Source: Ypsolopha sequella (lineage: Eukaryota; Arthropoda; Insecta; Lepidoptera; Ypsolophidae). Taken from it: DNA of 64,000 nt. Of the stretch, positions 46,101 through 55,966 are shown piece after piece; the first letter of the stretch is position 1; each line of letters begins with the position of its first letter. The stretch covers positions 18,665,221-18,729,220 of the forward strand of contig OW203986.1 of the NCBI GenBank assembly GCA_934047225.1, read 5' to 3'. The position numbers and the translations under genes are program-made. Below the pieces are notes generated by a model, which saw nothing but the letters and a program-made list of their open reading frames with translations, made no database searches and was not told the origin of the DNA.

Positions 46101-46568
46101 CTCCGTCATTTCCTCTACACTAATGTTCTTTACTGTTCTTGTAAATGCCTTAAAATTAGCCTGTTGCTGACGTCTATTCTCGTCCAATTTGCTGTGGCTT
46201 CCCTGCTGTTTTTGTAAGGGTTGTTGATGGGGTTGATTCTCTCCAGCTTCTTTCACTCCGTCTCCTCTCTCCCATTCTCCTTTGGATCCTAATAATTTGG
46301 TTCCTCCTTGTTTTATGGCACTGGTGTATTGCGCCAAAATCTCCCTAGCCTTTTCGTAATTTTTGTTTGTAAAATACGTATCGGATTGACTAAGATCCAT
46401 AAGCAGTCGATCATGGTTGAACTGGATCGTACTCCACAAGGCTTCCACCTTACTCCATTGATTTTTATAATAATCCTGCCTACTTTTCCTCTCATGACTG
46501 TCCTTTTTGAAGTTTTCCCAATATCTGCTAAGCTCTTCCAAGCGATCATACTGTTCTTCCAGCGACAT
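40200..46568 (-). CDS. BEL/Pao Gag-Pol polyprotein with in-frame F-type Env start, 2122 aa
   Basis: Unbroken frame. Approximate residues: coiled-coil-rich Gag N-terminus; DUF1759-type Gag core 220-430 (IPSFNGNFNQWMSFKDLF); Cys/His knuckles 455-515 (CPLC, CMNC, CRKC); retropepsin DUF1758 with DQGS near 585; reverse transcriptase with ADIEKMY and YMDD near 983; RNase H with HGFCDAS near 1154; integrase zinc domain (HGG...CITC) to 1500, DDE residues near 1533, 1598 and 1650 (GVDYTG, YSDNGTNF, GGLWE); DUF5641 end at KRPITKLSVLP near 1818. Then, with no stop, a hydrophobic leader near 1848-1870, a furin-like run of six Arg near 1960 and GLINGVGYLANTLFG, the fusion-peptide region of baculovirus F-like envelopes (Baculo_F). 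Env breaks off at 2122. All pol catalytic motifs look intact, so the element may be mobile. Confidence 0.93.
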   Translation of the reverse strand: MSLEEQYDRLEELSRYWENFKKDSHERKSRQDYYKNQWSKVEALWSTIQFNHDRLLMDLSQSDTYFTNKNYEKAREILAQYTSAIKQGGTKLLGSKGEWERGDGVKEAGENQPHQQPLQKQQGSHSKLDENRRQQQANFKAFTRTVKNISVEEMTEKWEFEDALKTLENRWSVVDKLHWQIESELNEEGEDSVYNTLFNQFEKQFNNLKRNINKKMWSASYKDKVTPKLEIPSFNGNFNQWMSFKDLFLDAVHNNRMIPNTQKMQILKTKVKGEAERLIQHLHISTENYDSCWEILNHRYNNRRMIFTSLMNMLFGLPNIQHNSITYIKRMHDVTLETLNAIKNLGVDTTTWDSILVHLLCQKLDQDTYNDYLESVKNPRELPILQELLNYLESKFTTLETSARRKQESNPNSQKLYFHNSNNNKRSSNFQQTSNSTPRGTGNGQIAKSYNVTGSGGHTCPLCKNQHGLYNCKTFLQLPNDKKISTVKKLGICMNCLFSHNGNDCTSTHTCRKCSNQHNTLLHDALTRSMTRTSTQHQTIATTSKDNEPCTSHVSQDNCSEILLATAQLKVKGADGCYHIMRALVDQGSQKSLINEHAAQVLGVKRHQWKGVIFGVGQRENNCKGKMEITCASLYNEYRFDTEVLIMNSLIKNLPNKTFMKPSWSNIKNINLADPEFYISRPVDLLLGADIYSNILLSGLIKGEDATHPVAQQTQLGWLLCGTAPTFYCNVIMTNLDEVQQFWENEEIIEDSDLSAEELACVKYYDETTRRTPDGRYEVRLPMKANFEEHLGDSKQKATAQLLSQERRFKRQQNLALAYKTFMREYHELQHMEQVNINSKPECYLAHHIIERKESITTKYRVVLNASGKTSTGCSLNDMMYKGPNLQQDLQMLLLKWRQYQYAFTADIEKMYRQILVNRQDTPLQKIVWRDSPEQVIQSYELLTVTYGTKAAPFLAMQTLKRLAADERSSFSEAAEILESAFYMDDLLHGAHTIEQGKQLVRDLTLLLRSGGFNLRKWSSNNTEILENIPEQQNAEHIFHLKTENTSKILGLGWNPMEDKFQFKVQISNTQKLTKRILLSEISKLFDPLGWLSPVIVKLKLLFQKVWRSNSQWDDDVTPEVYKEWTKLQADLSNLNTYKIPRWIGSGEWDVIELHGFCDASLEAFACVVYIRVKQTQQVTLIASKTKLVPLKKDIKLPRLELSGAYLLAKLIKKVKQALGKQECETYGWTDSKVVLGWLNGEPDRWKPFVANRVRHITEIMPPKQWRYVKTGENPADDASRGLFPSQFLKKQLMWKHGPEWLPTFESKQTEKETFNTDQEQKQIKQINIVQHNPKETIIDNLLTKYSSYTKVVRVLAWIRRALTQKDERPRANYLTLQELRNAKIAIVKHVQKTEFGAEIEQLRKHGQVETKNKLIQLNPYLDEGNILRVGGRLSQAKIGMEMKHPKIIPSGSRLSTLLIDQAHKLTYHGGPRLTLATLRQEYWITGGQNMVKKEIRKCITCRKHEGQTQKQLMGDLPAARVNPARAFQHTGVDYTGFVEVKKNKGRCSTSVKGYIAIFICMVTKAVHLEIVSELTSSAFLAALRRMAAKRGTPQHMYSDNGTNFVGANNVLQKEWEKLKQIFDNSFLAEITEMKMEWHYNAAVWASAGGLWERAVRSLKHHLKRVVGEQKLTFEEYATLLAQLEACLNSRPLCSLTENIEDLEVLTPAHFLSGDAGVTVIATREDARTRWDMTQKLFNNIWKKWKLEYLSQLTSRHKWQVPQQNIKTGDLVVIHEDNLPSGKWALGRVVDVHPGKDDYVRVVTLKTKNGKIKRPITKLSVLPLEQNPKQHDEVTAKQKTQRGTSARNRSSFITLAMTLLYFISIITTADGFKLQSLDNKQSIYFDHVSKMQIIKDKWKIIAYYDLNPYWEGNIAYVKYYKHLQIVCELIKQQTHCEIILLQLHHTYTELEHNNKVLLSSKNSRTRRRRRGLINGVGYLANTLFGVLDDKFAEQYTKDIILVRENEEHLLLLWKNQTSVIEAEYNLMKRMEVTVQTQHKIINKHLMTLDQVTNSVKNKLNEAEVMTEFTLSAMAANNLLTHLRNIQENLLDTVTSIYNGHLNVHLLDPQQLQTAEPHIRTII

Positions 46569-46805
46569 GATGCGAGAAGTGTAGGTATTTAATGTTAATG
46601 TATAAAAGGATCGATCTTACTTGAGATTCTCCTTTAATGTTACCGCTGTTGGTTGTAGAAAGCCGTCAATGCGCACCTCCTGCAATCCTTGTTGTTGACA
46701 CTGCGATCCGTTTCACCAAATGTTTCACTAGTTCATTGACACCTCACACGTTTTGTACTGTTCTTTATACACCGCGCGAGAGGTCCCAAAGGTTCGAAGG
46801 ACCAA

Positions 46806-47053
46806 TGTAACGGGAACGGATTTAATGTCTGTTGTAAATGTTATTTAAAAGTCCATATTATTATTAAAGAAGTTTTATTTAATCTTTTATGCAATGTTAT
46901 TCTAATTAGTTTAAATGTTGAGAAATGTTATGTGAATGCACCCGGTCGCGACGGCACCGATTTATGCACTGATTTGTTCAAATTAAGAATTAGTTAACTC
47001 GTCGCGTGCCGCTTGCATATCACGTGTTCGGTGCATCAGCATAAAACCGAACA
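46806..47053 (-). repeat. BEL/Pao 5' LTR
   Basis: Same 248 bp as at 39366. On the minus strand it would hold the element promoter; no clear TATA box is evident by eye. Confidence 0.95.
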
Positions 47054-47130
47054 CCCGGGGTCAAGAATCCAGGGTTCACGCCGCGTCGCATCGTAAATCC
47101 GAACGGGTGAATTTCACGTCTGACTTACCA

Positions 47131-47491
47131 GTCCAGGGTTACCAGGTGTTCGGTTTTTTACCGAACTGTTCGGTATTTCATAAAGAAAATACCGAAGTAT
47201 GGGTGGTTCGCTATTTGCGAAGGTCCACTGATATCATCATATCACACATTTATTTACTGTTTCGCAAAATCAAATCCATACAGATTTAGCGCGTTGTTGC
47301 CAGCCGGGGCGTGCTGTATCCGTGACCTTGATTGATCGTTCCCTTCGTCAGGTAATTTTCGGTAATTTTCTCAGTTCGATCTGGCCAAAATCAATCCTTT
47401 GATCTTTCGATAAATTGAAAAAAAAATCATAGGTGGGACTAATTGATAGAAATTGTTCGGTTTTTTTTATTTGGGCCACCTGGCAACCCTG
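47131..47491. mobile_element. MITE with CAGGGTTRCCAGGTG ends
   Basis: CAGGGTTACCAGGTG at the left and CACCTGGCAACCCTG at the right are inverted. CTTACCAG (left, two bases off the end) and CTTACCAC (right) resemble a decayed 8-bp hAT target duplication. Inside, GTTCGGTTTTTTACCGAAC and CGGTATTT..AAATACCG form small hairpins. It lies 77 bases from the BEL LTR. Confidence 0.6.
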
Positions 47492-48297
47492 CTTACCACG
47501 TTCAGCGGTGACTATCGGGGGCGTATTGCGAAAGTCTTCGAGAGATTGTGTTCCGATAACCTTCTCAATTTCCGTGTTGAAGCGGAGAGGTTTGCGGAAA
47601 GTATCGCGGAAGTTATATTTTCGTTTAAACAAACCCTGATAAATTGGAAACTATTGCAGTTGTTGCAGAAAAGTAACGATATAATTTTTTGTTCACTGTA
47701 CTTTTACGTACTTATAGATGTTTTGAGTGGACTAAAAAGGTTCGCTATCGGATAAAAATTTAATATAGTTGCGTTGCAATATATTTTGTGATGTGATGAG
47801 ATTGTCTCTGTTCTGAATCATTATGCTTATGGATTATAAATATTCAGCTGCAAGTTGATTTGACTAAATTTAATAGCTTCTTCGAGTAAATAAAAAGAAA
47901 ACAAATGCACCGACTTGAAATATGGACTAAGGAGTAAGATTATGTTTCACTAGCTTTGACAGAGTAAGTATGTAAATTGAGCATCATAATAGTAACTGAG
48001 TATTATTTACATTATTCATAAAATGGAGCTGCAATTTGTGTTGAGTTACTTGCAGTGGAATAATCCGTTTTTTTAATATATAAAGTGGTTTTAAGGCGAT
48101 AGAAAAAGATTATTCGGGTAGATTTAATGGAGTCATAGTTCCAGTGGAGTGTAGGAATCCGTGATATGTTATGACTGTGATGTGACGAGACAACAGTCCT
48201 GAAGCATTACTCATGGATTTTATTCAGATTTAAGTTGATAAAACGAAAAAATAATGTTCTTTATGTACATAAAAACTTATATATAAAAGTACAATGT

Positions 48298-48528
48298 ACT
48301 TTTTGCTGGAAAAGCAAACAATTGGTCAAGAACAACAATAAAAAAAATATGAAAAAATTTAAATATCACTTTGAATAAAAAAAAATTGTATGACGCCTGG
48401 GTAGACAATGTCTACCCTAGAGTGAAAATTTCCTATACAAACTTTTTTTTTTCAAAGTAATATTTATTTTTTTTTATATTTTTTTTATTGTTGTTCTTGA
48501 CCAATTGTTTGCTTTTCCAGCAAAAAGT
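48298..48528. repeat. Long palindromic MITE
   Basis: Arms of about 110 bp (CTTTTTGCTGGAAAAGCAAA, CAATTGGTCAAGAACAACAA and mirrors) meet at a perfect central palindrome, GGGTAGACAATGTCTACCC. The whole would fold as one hairpin. Confidence 0.85.
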
Positions 48529-51500
48529 TCAATGCACGCCACTGAGTACAGCAACTTCAAATCAAATTTGAGTTCATAACCGATAAGCCTAAAGATCTTT
48601 CTTTTGTCGTATGACCTCCAGAAATTGCGTTTAATGCGATAAGTACCGCCAAATTAGCAGTTCGATGTGTGTCGGTACGAATATCGACAGAAACGACATT
48701 GAAATAACATTCATACCAGCGCGCATTGCATAGAGGCTGTTACGACGCTCACTGCGTCCTTGATAGGGCGAAATAGGTGAAAATAATACTTTTCACATAG
48801 ATGTGTTTCTTCGATTGAATAATCCCATGTTATGTTTACGGCTATCAAGTTTACCTATTAATCAAAGCATAAATAAATTAAATCGACAAAGCCGCTTAGG
48901 AGCAGTAGGGAATTCAAGCCAAAAAACATTTTTTTTCATATAGAAGTTTTGGTGGTATGAAAAAGAAAAATATTGCATTATGTTGTTTTAGAGTTGATGA
49001 TTCATTTACGTTTTTTTTAAATATTTTTGGATCGGCCATTAATGAGGAGTAGGCTTTAGGAAGTACCCATTTGGCGATACGAAGCCTCTTAAAAAAGTAA
49101 TAAAAGAAAATTAAGGGGCTATACCGTGAAAATTGACACTTTTTGAAGTTATTCATCTGCTCCTTTAATGAAGTTCCAAGTAAAATAAATTAGTATAACA
49201 ATTTTGGGACCTTTAACTAGATTTTGGTCTATCAGAAACGCGATAGGAGGAATTTCATTCGATAGAAATAATTATTGAAATCAGGTCTAAATTTACACTT
49301 TTTTTGATATTCTGACAAATTAGGATAGCATACAGACTTAAAAAATATTTATTTAGATGGGTTTTAACTACACCTAAATTACTGGTTATGGAATTTTTTG
49401 TAGCTGTCTTAGTTAATTTTAAATAAATTTAAAACCGACTTTTTGACAATTTTCCCCGATTCCGTCCCTTTCGCACTGCGGGTCTTTCTGCCTGGAGTAA
49501 CGGGGACCTTTGCTAGCACGGTATATCACCTTAAAGCCCGAGAAATAAGTCTTGCTCCAACGCCTTAATTTTACACTAGTCTATACTAGGTACTCAGTAG
49601 AAGCAGGCCGCCCAAAAACTCGCGATTTTGAGGCATTTTTATTGATTATATTGGAATTAGAGGGATAAGTTTTTAATATGCTGGAGATTTTATGTCATTA
49701 TTATGTACGATATTTATTTTAGTACGAATTTTATTGTCCAAAACAAAAATAATTTTGAATTATATTGATTATTAAGTATATCATAGTTTGGAGCTTTTGG
49801 CCCAAAAAAGTTGCGCAGCCTTGGTTTAGGCCTAACTTAGCGATTTTATTGAATGCAGGGAAATGCAAGTAATCGCGTATCAAACGGCTGAAATATTATT
49901 AAAATTAAATTTAATAAATGGGTAAATTAAATCAATACAATAAGATTTTCATTATACGCTGATGACTTTCCAGATATAGTTTTTTTTTTCAGCTAACCCT
50001 AAGTTAACTTTTGCCCTGGTTTATTCGTCCAAGCTTTTGCCCTTGCTTAATAAGCCAGAAGCCCGCCGTTGAAATAGCTATCTCATAAGATACCTCATTG
50101 AGTTTATAACAGGTCGTTAACCGACACTTAGTTACGTAAAAAAAATCACGTCCACCTTAGAAAATACTGCCGGGTCAAAAAAAAAGAAAAAACCGTTCAA
50201 GTGCGAGTAGGACTCGTACCCTGAGGGTTCCGTACCATTTAAATACGTTAATATACTTAAATAATTTCAACAGAAATTACTTACTTTATAAACTTGAAAT
50301 AAGTATTTATATTTGCCTTTTTAAGGCTTTTCATTTAATTTAATTATAAACGACAAAAATAACAGTTTTGTTGTTTATAATTATATTTACTTTATGAACC
50401 AAATTTATATAACAAAACTGCAAAAGTAGGTTTGTTGAGAAACCATCCCCGAATGCGACCCTTATGATCTGAGAAACAACCAGTTTAATTAGACTATGAC
50501 TAGGAACAATATTGCTAGTGACAGGTGTCTAATTTTTTTGGTGGACAATAAAAAAGAGAAACGTTCTGCCAGACGGGGGGATACTGTACAGACCTCCTAA
50601 TCCCCCGTACCCGCTATCCCAAATTTAAAAGTCTGGATACTAAGTTCTTGCCAAATTGTCGTGAAATACCATTGAAGAATACCAACATAAAATTGTTCGT
50701 ACAGGAAGAACGGCCAGGCAAACTTAAGGAAAACTACGGGTTTTCATCACAGGTTGGTCAAGTCCACAATAATACATTCGATGGGATAAAAACTACCCCT
50801 GAATGAGCCCCTAAAACTGGTCTGACTTGCGGCAGCAAATGTTTTTTTAGCTGTACTTATCGAGTGTTATATAGTATGAACGAAATTTGATGCTGGTACT
50901 AAATGAGATATTTTGACATGAACAAGCCCCACTTTTTTCATGATGTACAGTCATGCCTGCTAAGTTTCGCCAAGGTCTGCTGGCTTTTTTAGGAGTAAAT
51001 TTTTGCCCTTCTTCTCAAAGTAACTGTTTCATGCTGGTATTCGATGAAATATGGTTATCCACGATAAACATTTGGTCTATAAAGATAATTGAAGGTTTCA
51101 TAAAAAACTTATGCATTTTCCGAAATATAACCATCTCCTTTTACTATTTAGGTTAGTAGAAAATGTTGCGAGCAAACCATATTGATTAATTATATATTTT
51201 CACTGTTAACCTACCAGTTTTAAATGAACTAAAATATTTGGTAGAAAAAAGCCGGCAATAAGAGCTTTAATTAAAACAACCACCTAAAATATGTATTGCA
51301 TTTTTTATCCCGAAAACATTTTGCCTGTCGATGAAATATCGTTAAAGCCTACAAAAATACCGTCGATAAAATCGAGGGCAATCATTATCGCTCAATTTTA
51401 TAGACCGTTTGATTCGATATGATCGTGTGGATCGACCCTACGCTATTTACCCTTGATATGGTATTCATGACTCTTTCAATCTTTTATTTTGTTGGTACAG

Positions 51501-52380
51501 TTGGTATGTTGCGGGTTTCTTTTTATAAAGCTTACATCCCGTTCTGACCGTGATTAAAACCACAATCTAAAACCACATTATGGTTAGGGATAATTTTAAA
51601 AGTAAAATTCTAATAATATTTTATATCAAAATCGTAGTCTTGCACTTAGTGCCAAATAATAGTACAACTTATTAAGCGTTTTTTAAGGCGATACTTACTT
51701 ATACAGGGTGTGGATTCGGTCAGCAACTTGAGTCACAGGGTACATTATTTTCACGATGCTGATGATGAAAAATATGTATAAAAATACTCCTTTTATTTTG
51801 AAAATTTATTACGTACATTTTGGAGGCGATAAAAAACATCTAGTGTACGATAGACACGATGAAATTGATTCAGTACTGGCGGAGCGGCAGCGGGGGAGAG
51901 GGGGGGGGGGGCACACGAGTAGGCAAGTACTAGCGCTGTTACCGTTTATCAAGATAATTTTACGACATATAAAAAAGAGCATAACTTCTCCTTCAAGTGG
52001 TATTTTTTATTTTTATTTTGTTTTTTGGAATAAGCATCATATTCATCTGACGCAAGTTGTGGACCAAATCGACATTCTATATATAAGCGACGAATCAACC
52101 GCCCGCTTTAAATCAAATTCTTAAATGTATTCTATCTACACTCATATATATCGTAAAATCCTGTTTTTTTTTTAAGTACATTCTTCATAACAAAATAACG
52201 CTTTAAAATAATTTCAGAAGCTTTTAATTTTACTGATATTTCTCATTTTGGTCTCTATTTATGCTGTCCATATCGATTTAGTTCAAACCGGTTTAGTTTT
52301 TACAATCACTAGATCTTACAATGCTCGCCCGAAAAAAACCAAGAAAACCTGCAAAAAAGACTTTTATAAAAATTACGTAT
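48529..52380. other. Gene-free stretch with dispersed repeats
   Basis: Contents: reverse copy of the 33395 repeat at about 49330-49540; reverse copy of the 21336 segment at about 49800-49915; and at 50185-50240 the AACCGTTCAAGTGCGAGTAGGA and AGGGTTCCGTACC pattern seen across lepidopteran genomes. A G-run (about 51898-51910) interrupts a short frame at 51756-52124 that I do not regard as coding. Confidence 0.55.
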
Positions 52381-52395
52381 GTTAATTTTATAACA

Positions 52396-52630
52396 TTTAT
52401 AACTAAAATTTCAATTGAAATGTTAATCCATTCTTAATTTAGTTCAAATAATTATACCTATCTTTTATTTTTATGCATGCGTTCTCTATTATAATTGTTA
52501 AAATTATTAATATTTTTGTTTTTGCTCTAACTTAATCATACTTATAACTAAAATTGAATTTGAAATCTTAATCAATTCTTAATTAAGTTTAAATTATTAT
52601 TATCTTTAATTTTTAATGCATGCGTTTGTT
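52396..52630. repeat. Imperfect tandem duplication, about 153-bp period
   Basis: TTATAACTAAAATT.AATT.GAAAT, TTAATCCATTCTTAATTTAG and TTATGCATGCGTT occur at about 52396-52485 and again, diverged, at about 52549-52630. Confidence 0.65.
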
Positions 52631-53060
52631 TATGATATCGATTCTTTTTTAAAGAACATTTGGAAGAAACTACACTCTACTGCACAGAGTATTCTAGTAT
52701 GGAGTGTAGTGATACTATGTAATTAATTACTTATAATTTTTCTTTTGAGACAAATAAATGTTTTTTCGTTTTCAATTGTAGCGTTATTTTAACTGGTGAT
52801 CCTAGTAAGTATACGACTAAAATATTTCAAAAAGTTTTTCCTATTTAGTTGAGAAACAACAAACATCTCTGATCCACATCCACACACGTGTGGTGAAATT
52901 CTTAGAGCAGTGATTATTTGATTTTAAGTATATTTTTGTTTTATTGTAGTATATAAAATCTAGTATTAATTATCTTATTCAAGGGATATTTTTATTAAAA
53001 CACAAAAACTTATATAAGATAATAACAACTTAAAACTATCCTATAAATAAAATAGACCTA

Positions 53061-55946
53061 TTACAAATAAAAAACTGGATCCAGATCGCTGTCCCTTGGT
53101 AAGGTGCCCAGAATGCTGGCTACATTACCTCTCTGGATGGCCAGACTTATTCTCTGGCCGAGGTAAGCACCAGCCCTCTGGTCACCCGAGACGTTGACCA
53201 GGCGCGATGACAGTTCTTTAAATAATTTTCTTGCCTCTGGACCCCACGGGCCCAAAGTCTCGACGCCAAACGGCATAAACATGTAGCAGCTGTCTAAGCT
53301 GACATATATGCGCCGTTTGTTGCTTTCGGCCGAATCCGCCGCCGCACCAGCAGCTTTACAAGTTTGTCTAACATGGGAGGCCGCCAGTGTGTCGACGCAT
53401 GTAGCGTCCCACACTAGCGGACGCCCATGTTTCCAAGGGATTAATGACATACCATCAGGCCTCTTGCCATCGTCTCGTACAATCCCCTTTGGTTCGAGAG
53501 TGCACGGTGTATTGACGGTGACAAGGGCCCTCCGGATGATGTCATTTAGGCTGGCATGGCGGGAGAGACGGCCAGCGCTGCGTCGACACGAGAGCCCGTG
53601 GTGGCCGTATTGGTCAACGTCGGTTCCACAGGGGCAGCGATGTGGATGTGCTAAGATTGTGCCTAGCCGCAGGCCGATGGCGGTGCCAAAAGAAATATCA
53701 TCCATAAGTGTGCCTATGTTAGGCGAAGGGAGAGCCCGTAACCAGTATCCCGACTCACGTTCTGAGACGGCAAGGAGACGTGCCCGCTCTGTGTCGCTGA
53801 TGCAGGTTTCTAATAGTTGTTTTTGTTTAATTTTGCAGAGCGGCTCGTCCCATTGCCGTTGAACTGTTAAATTTTGAGGTGGATCTTCACCCGGACAAGC
53901 TTGCGACCATGTCTCCCTGGCTTCCCCACAGCACGAGACCTCAATATCACCCAAGGATGGATGAATAATTTTTTTATACAAGGTCTCCGTGCTGTGGACA
54001 GAAGACAAAAAGGCAGGAAGCGCAATGCTCTTTGTTGATCTGATGCCCAGTCCTCCAAATCGAATCGGTAAGGAAGCCTGGAGCCAGGACCTGTCTGTGA
54101 TGTGGCAATTTAGAATTTTGGTTAATGCCAATTGAATCATATTGTCGACTTCTGTGAGAAGTGATTCACATTTAAATATTGGTGAACATCTTATAACATA
54201 TGTGAATTTAGGGACGAATAGACAAAACCGGATAATTTGATATGCCATATGGGAGGAAATTTTTTCAAGATGCGGAAATGTGTCGTTGAATTTAGATAAT
54301 TGGTCATCCAAATATTGGGGCATGGCATCTTCGAGGACTGGAGCACCTAAGAGACGAAGTGATTTTTTGTCTAGAATTTTGATATTCGGAGCCAAATTAT
54401 TAAAATCGGTTACGATTTTTGTTGAATCGGGTATTCTCTCAGAGATGAAAAGTTCATATTTTGAGAAATTTAAAACCAAACCTATAGATTGGAAAGACTG
54501 AGTTATTGTTTTTAAATCGTTCAGAACTGTATTTGCATCACCTCCCAGGGTGCCGTCGTCGAGATACCAAATGTTTAATTTTGAATTTAAAGAATTAATT
54601 AGTTTATTGATAGCGAGGCTGAATATCGCTGGCCCGAGTGGGTCGCCCTGCTGACAGCCAACTGCTGATTCTAAAACATTATCTCTGTATAATAATTTTG
54701 ATGGAGAGCCATAACATTGCCAAATGTAGTTGTAGATTTCTGGAATGATTTCTTTTACTTCGGAAAGCAGGGCGCCCCGATCCACCGAGTTGAACGCGTT
54801 TTTTATGTCCACCTTGAGCACCACCTCACCTCCATTGTTTTCGATGTATGTCCGCATGGCATGAACGGCTGCCTCGCAGCCTCCCTTACAGCCGAAGCCT
54901 AGCTGATAAGGCTGGAATAATTCAGTAAGTTTAGGGAGGATATTTTGGCAGCATATTTTTGATGCCATACGGCGAAGAGTTGCGCCCACTGCTATAGGCC
55001 TTATTCCCCCGTCTTTTTTTATAAGAGCGCAGAGATTAGCACCATACAGTATACTAGTTATATCGGTATTAACTTTACCTGCCAGCATCAGGTTCACCAG
55101 GTCCGTGATGGCACTCAATAAGTTCTCGCCTGCTAGGCCGGTCGTTCCGCAGAGCAGGTCCTTGAGGTGTTGCGGACTAAGGCCGTCAATACCTGCCGCT
55201 GATCCGTTTTTAAATGACATCACGGCTGACATGATGTCCTTCCCGGTGGCCCTGATGCTGGGATCGTCAGGTTGCGGTGGCGGTGGGAGGTTGAGGGATG
55301 CTGAAGGTGAAGGGTGTTTACTTTTAAGGGCCAAAAGGGTTTCGGGTGACTCTGGTGCAATGGTATCGCTGGAGAAAAGGAGTTGCGCAGCTCCCTTGAT
55401 GTCTCCGTCGGCCACTTTTTCTTCAGATTTTTTATAAATGTTGCGGGGTTGAAAATTAGTGTGTTTTTTATTACAGTCCAATGGTTGGTTATAAATGCAA
55501 TTGTCTTTTATTAATTTTGTAAGGGAGCTGCGTTTCCGGGCTTCATTGTATGCATGAAGAGTTTCGTACGGGAATTTAAAAAAAGATTCCCAGGCACTTT
55601 GTGTGTTTTCTGCTACCACATTTTTTATACAATTTGATAATTTTTCTGCGACGCTAATCCTTGCTCCGCGTGGTATTCTTTTCACTATAGGATATAATTT
55701 TTTTAATTTTGAGATTGTCTGCCAGAGTGGTTTATCTTGAGATGAATTAGGGTTTGAAGGTCCTGAAATCTGGGATGAATGTAGTACCTGTTGTTTTTCT
55801 ACATTATGGATTTTGGATCTGTGGATACTGAGACCTCTTTTTCCCTTAAATGATCGTGCCTGGGGACAATCTGGACCATATAACTTGGTTCTCCAGCGAT
55901 GCCTGACCACTGGTACAGGCTCTTGGACTATTGTTCGACAGGCCAT
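53061..55946 (-). CDS. Non-LTR retrotransposon ORF: reverse transcriptase plus restriction-like endonuclease, 961 aa
   Basis: Approximate residues: an N-terminal finger-like motif near 28-47 (DCPQARSFKGKRGLSIHRSK); RT 260-540 with LIKKDGGIRPIAVG, motif A VDIKNAFNSVD near 379, motif B QQGDPLGP near 432, motif C WYLDDG near 460 and motif D GLVLNFSKYE; a Cys/His knuckle CPCG..GHHGLSC near 769; then RPDG (828) and WDATCVD (845), the Asp-rich core of a PD-(D/E)XK restriction-like endonuclease as in R2-type elements. These enzymes nick DNA and prime reverse transcription at the nick. The frame is intact. The YLDD box (R2 has YADD) and the endonuclease form suggest a separate clade. The first Cys pair of the finger seems degraded. 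Upstream, minus-strand CCCACAG|GTTATG after a pyrimidine run could be a splice acceptor, with the frame open to it, so the true start is uncertain. Confidence 0.88.
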   Translation of the reverse strand: MACRTIVQEPVPVVRHRWRTKLYGPDCPQARSFKGKRGLSIHRSKIHNVEKQQVLHSSQISGPSNPNSSQDKPLWQTISKLKKLYPIVKRIPRGARISVAEKLSNCIKNVVAENTQSAWESFFKFPYETLHAYNEARKRSSLTKLIKDNCIYNQPLDCNKKHTNFQPRNIYKKSEEKVADGDIKGAAQLLFSSDTIAPESPETLLALKSKHPSPSASLNLPPPPQPDDPSIRATGKDIMSAVMSFKNGSAAGIDGLSPQHLKDLLCGTTGLAGENLLSAITDLVNLMLAGKVNTDITSILYGANLCALIKKDGGIRPIAVGATLRRMASKICCQNILPKLTELFQPYQLGFGCKGGCEAAVHAMRTYIENNGGEVVLKVDIKNAFNSVDRGALLSEVKEIIPEIYNYIWQCYGSPSKLLYRDNVLESAVGCQQGDPLGPAIFSLAINKLINSLNSKLNIWYLDDGTLGGDANTVLNDLKTITQSFQSIGLVLNFSKYELFISERIPDSTKIVTDFNNLAPNIKILDKKSLRLLGAPVLEDAMPQYLDDQLSKFNDTFPHLEKISSHMAYQIIRFCLFVPKFTYVIRCSPIFKCESLLTEVDNMIQLALTKILNCHITDRSWLQASLPIRFGGLGIRSTKSIALPAFLSSVHSTETLYKKIIHPSLGDIEVSCCGEARETWSQACPGEDPPQNLTVQRQWDEPLCKIKQKQLLETCISDTERARLLAVSERESGYWLRALPSPNIGTLMDDISFGTAIGLRLGTILAHPHRCPCGTDVDQYGHHGLSCRRSAGRLSRHASLNDIIRRALVTVNTPCTLEPKGIVRDDGKRPDGMSLIPWKHGRPLVWDATCVDTLAASHVRQTCKAAGAAADSAESNKRRIYVSLDSCYMFMPFGVETLGPWGPEARKLFKELSSRLVNVSGDQRAGAYLGQRISLAIQRGNVASILGTLPRDSDLDPVFYL

Positions 55947-55966
55947 TGGCCTGAGACATGCATAAC

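Larger units (their letters stand above)
39366..47053 (-). mobile_element. BEL/Pao LTR retrotransposon, full length, 7688 bp
   Basis: Two 248-bp LTRs, identical on reading them base by base, bound a 7.2-kb interior with one gag-pol-env frame on the minus strand. Identical LTRs point to a very recent insertion. The putative primer-binding site next to the 5' LTR reads TTGGTCCTTCGAACC on the minus strand, a form I recall from other BEL/Pao elements. The flanking five bases (CTGCA left, CCCGG right) are not a target duplication. A donor-like CTCAA|GTAAGA in the leader (junction at 46620/46621) could serve for a spliced subgenomic RNA. Confidence 0.95.

Noticed and set aside
47147..47180. GTTCGGTTTTTTACCGAAC as a remnant of the BEL LTR start
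   Set aside because: Only the first nine or so bases resemble the LTR and it lies within a separate inverted-repeat element.
51756..52124. 122-codon plus-strand frame
   Set aside because: It runs through a G-run and low-complexity AT sequence; no domain and no codon signal.
53308..55437. Plus-strand frames of up to 184 codons
   Set aside because: Antisense shadows of the intact RT-endonuclease ORF.
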